Below are positions 61,650-64,000 of a stretch of 64,000 nucleotides of DNA, piece after piece. The position numbers were made by a program, and so were the translations under genes. This DNA comes from Zonotrichia leucophrys gambelii (lineage: Eukaryota > Chordata > Aves > Passeriformes > Passerellidae): the NCBI RefSeq assembly GCF_028769735.1, contig NC_088175.1, forward strand, positions 6,572,001-6,636,000, written 5' to 3'. Position 1 is the stretch's first letter; every line of letters begins with the position of its first letter. The notes below the pieces were generated by a model. The model was not told the DNA's origin. It saw only the letters and a program-made list of their open reading frames with translations, and made no database searches.

Positions 61650-62415
61650 TATTTTTCAGGGAAAGAGTTCTAATCTATTTAGTCTTTCCTTACACAGAAG
61701 CTCCCCATCACCCTTGCTGCCAATCTTTATTACATTTCATTTCCTCAGAAATCTGAAAGGGAGCAACTGTGAAGTTGCACGTATTGTTCAAGGTGCAGGT
61801 GCACTGTGAATTTGAATGGTGGCATAACCATGTTTCCTGCTGACTTCCTTACTCTTTTCCTAGTGCATTCCACCACCTGACTTTGCTTTTTTGATCACAA
61901 TTGAGTACTAGGGTGATGTTTTCTGAGCACAAGCTGAAGTCCCTCCCAGACTTCTTCCTGTAATAGTGAGCACTAATTTAGAGATATTTGCTGTGTATGT
62001 ATATTTAGGGTTATTTTCCCCTGAAAGCTCAAATGGCTTTAATCAACACTGAATTTCCTCTGTTATTTTATTGCCCAGTCACTGGTGCAACACTCTTCCA
62101 TCACAGCTGGATCCCCATCTGACTAAGCTGAATAATTTTCTCTCATCATCAGGTTTTGCCACCTCACTTTTCATCTGTTTCCCAGGACACCAACAGACAT
62201 GCAGAACAGAACAGGATCCCTGTGTGGTGTCTTTGATACCTTCCCTCCATTAATGCTCTATCCATTAAATAGCTACTAATCCAGGAAAGGACCTTCTCCT
62301 TTATCCCATGTTAAATTTTGGGTTCTAAAAGAGTATTCAATAAGAAACAGCAGTCAAATGCTTTTTGAAGGCCTGGATACAGACATAAAAATTGAGTATG
62401 CAAATATAAATCAAG
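61650..62415 (-). pseudogene. Ancient CR1/L3-like LINE, long 3' part, minus orientation
   Basis: A long collinear match to the reverse complement of an old reptile/bird CR1 lineage. Landmarks in order are TTTAGTCTTTCCTTACACAG, CAAGGTGCAGGTGCACTGTG, TCAACACTGAATTTCCTCTG, ATTGCCCAGTCAC, AGGTTTTGCCACCTCAC, CAGAACAGAACAGGATCCC, CTACTAATCCAGGAAAGGAC and AAATGCTTTTTGAAGGCC. In the element's sense direction these fall in the 3' part of the reverse transcriptase ORF and beyond. It is non-functional, with scattered indels, but most of the segment is still alignable by eye. The 24.1 kb element probably belongs to the same lineage. Confidence 0.85.
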
Positions 62416-63514
62416 TGAATCTTAGTAACATTCGTCACCAAATTAATAGATTTGCAACACACTGCTTCTTTCACAATTGACATACCAGCTGTTCTATATG
62501 CCTAATTAACTGTATGCCTAACAATGCATCCATATGTTTTCAGTTTTTTTCTGGGGTTGGATTTTAGGAGGGCTTTTGTTTTTGTTAGGTCTTGATTTTA
62601 GGTGGGAGTTTTTTGCTTGGTTGGTTGGGGGTGGGTTTTTTTCCTTTTATTTTTTGGGTTTGGTTTGGTTGTTGTTGTTTTCCCCAAACAATAATTTGCC
62701 TGGTATGAATAGAAAATTTACTACCTTAGATGCCACGTGAATGTTTTTTAAGTGGTGCCACTTTTGCTCCTTACTATTCCTTTGTATTGATGCCACTTAA
62801 AAGACTGTGGTATATAACACAGTAACTCTGCAGCTTCACCTCTGAACTCTGCTGGTATTTCATGGCAAACACCACATGGTTTTGATAATCCTGTTATATT
62901 TACATTTTCATGTAGTTTTTAGTTTCTATGTATTATTTTCTTTCTAATGAAGACTCACTATCATCTTGTTCTAGAAATTGCTTTTTAACAAAACAAAACA
63001 AATTTTATTTTCAGCTTCCAGGACATTTGAAAAACTGGGGACTTCCTATATTTTTGCATTCATACAGACACTTGTCTTCTCCCTACAGAAGGTCTCAAAC
63101 CAGATGCATGTGGTGATGGAGGTCCATGCTGCCCCCCTCACCACATGGCAGGTGATGAAGGACTCAGCAATGTCAGCAATCCTTCCCTTCCTTCAGCAGG
63201 ATTATCCCAGGAAAGTGATCAATAGAAAAAAGTGGTTTAATCCAGCAGTCAGCAACAGGTATCTCGAGCAGAACTCTAGAGATCCTGTATGCTACACAAA
63301 AAAGTAAAGCACCCAGAGAATGTTAAGTATTCTCCATAGACAAAAACATGCAAACAGACAAAAGCAGTGCTGTGCAAACTGACCAAATACTGGCATTTTT
63401 CTTAGGAAGGTTTGGACATCTGACTGGAGCAGATTCAACAATCACTCTCCTCTGAAAGAAAGCCTTAGGCAGGGAGTCAGAGACAGACCAGCCATTGGCA
63501 GTCAGAAATTGCCA
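62416..63514. other. Intergenic DNA with T/G-rich tract
   Basis: Contains a T/G-rich stretch at 62530-62685 with GGTTGG and GGGTTT words. The remainder is unassigned, with short ORFs of no recognisable type. Confidence 0.5.
62530..62685. repeat. T/G-rich low-complexity tract
   Basis: T-runs mixed with GGG and GGTTGG words and very little C until the end. Similar in kind to the tract at 31.8 kb. Confidence 0.7.
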
Positions 63515-63780
63515 AGTCACAGAACCACAAAAAAACCATAAACTGGAAGGGGTGTCCAGCAGCTCTCTGATCCAGCATTTGCTAAAGCGGAGCCACCATC
63601 AAGGTTAAATCAGGCTGCTCATGGCTGCATCAAGGTGCATTTGAATCTCTCCAAGGATGGAGTTCCCACAGCCTCCAGGTTCCCATTCCACAGCTGGGCC
63701 ACCTGACATGGGACTTTTCCCCCACTAACACCAAACAGAATTTCTCTTCTTGCCTAAAGCCTCTGGTGAGGTGTCAGAGG
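63515..63780 (-). mobile_element. CR1 LINE 3' fragment, minus orientation
   Basis: It begins CACAGAACCACAAAAAAACC and AACTGGAAGGGGTGTCCAGC, like a CR1 tail read backwards (AGAATCATAGAAT followed by GGTTGGAAAAGACC). It continues GATCCAGCATTTGCTAAAGC, CAAGGATGGAGTTCCCACAG, CATTCCACAGCTGGGCCACC and AGAATTTCTCTTCTTGCC. Truncated or faded to the right. Confidence 0.8.
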
Positions 63781-64000
63781 TTTCAGTGTGGAAAGGGCAG
63801 GGAACAGCTGGGGAGAGGTGAGCCCACATTTGCCTGTCGTTATTTGGTGAGCCCACAAGCCCACATTGGCCTGTCTGTGCCATCTCCCTGGCTCTGGAGG
63901 CACCACTGCCCCTCGTTCTGCCACTGCAGGTCCTGATAACTCAGAGTTTCAGGGAGGAAAACTCAATAACTTTAGCTCTGGCTGAACAGGCACCTCCACT
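63781..64000. other. Unassigned end of window
   Basis: G+C-richer sequence in which TGAGCCCACATTTGCCTGTC and TGAGCCCACAAGCCCACATT show a short local duplication. It may continue the CR1 or another repeat outside the window. Confidence 0.4.

Noticed and set aside
7740..64000. 5' exons of BEGAIN
   Set aside because: Expected on this side by synteny, but no segment matched its coiled-coil N-terminus with splice signals. Non-coding 5' exons cannot be excluded by eye.

Overview
The window is nuclear DNA from a bird, very probably a passerine. The evidence is degraded CR1 LINE copies with bird-type 3' tails, several long terminal repeats (LTRs) of kinds I associate with songbird genomes, AT-rich intergenic DNA, and one CpG island. 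I could not run a repeat or protein search, so all family names come from reading and recall.

Layout. The only gene I can support is DLK1 (delta-like 1 homolog), on the minus strand at the left edge. Four coding exons are visible: 7202-7274, 6272-6335, 5709-5839 and 2001-2142. All splice phases agree, and together they give the signal peptide, EGF repeats 1-3 and the start of EGF repeat 4 (136 residues). The last large exon (rest of the EGF repeats, transmembrane segment and cytoplasmic tail) lies beyond position 1. Exon 1 sits in a CpG island (about 6950-7680). Just upstream of the start codon, at 7476-7661, is a 9-bp-register minisatellite that carries four CAGCTG E-boxes spaced exactly 9 bp apart.

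From about 7.7 kb to 64 kb I find no convincing coding exon on either strand. In other vertebrates the next gene on this side is BEGAIN, so this is probably the DLK1-BEGAIN intergenic interval, where DLK1 regulatory DNA would be expected. It holds scattered CR1 pieces, two long ancient CR1/L3-like LINE remnants (24.1-24.9 kb, plus strand; 61.65-62.4 kb, minus strand), three LTRs (21.5, 40.8 and 47.4 kb), one or two MIR-like SINE relics, and several simple repeats. The most striking simple repeats are a GGA/GAA purine tract at 19.4 kb and a CT tract at 59.0 kb.

No tRNA, rRNA, CRISPR array or intact mobile-element ORF was seen. I found no clear undescribed system. The observations most worth following are the E-box minisatellite in the DLK1 promoter, the weak exon 3 splice donor, the LTR nested in CR1 in intron 4 with its odd flanking duplication, the unexplained minus-strand ORF at 53.4-53.9 kb, and a compact double-hairpin sequence at 59.73 kb.
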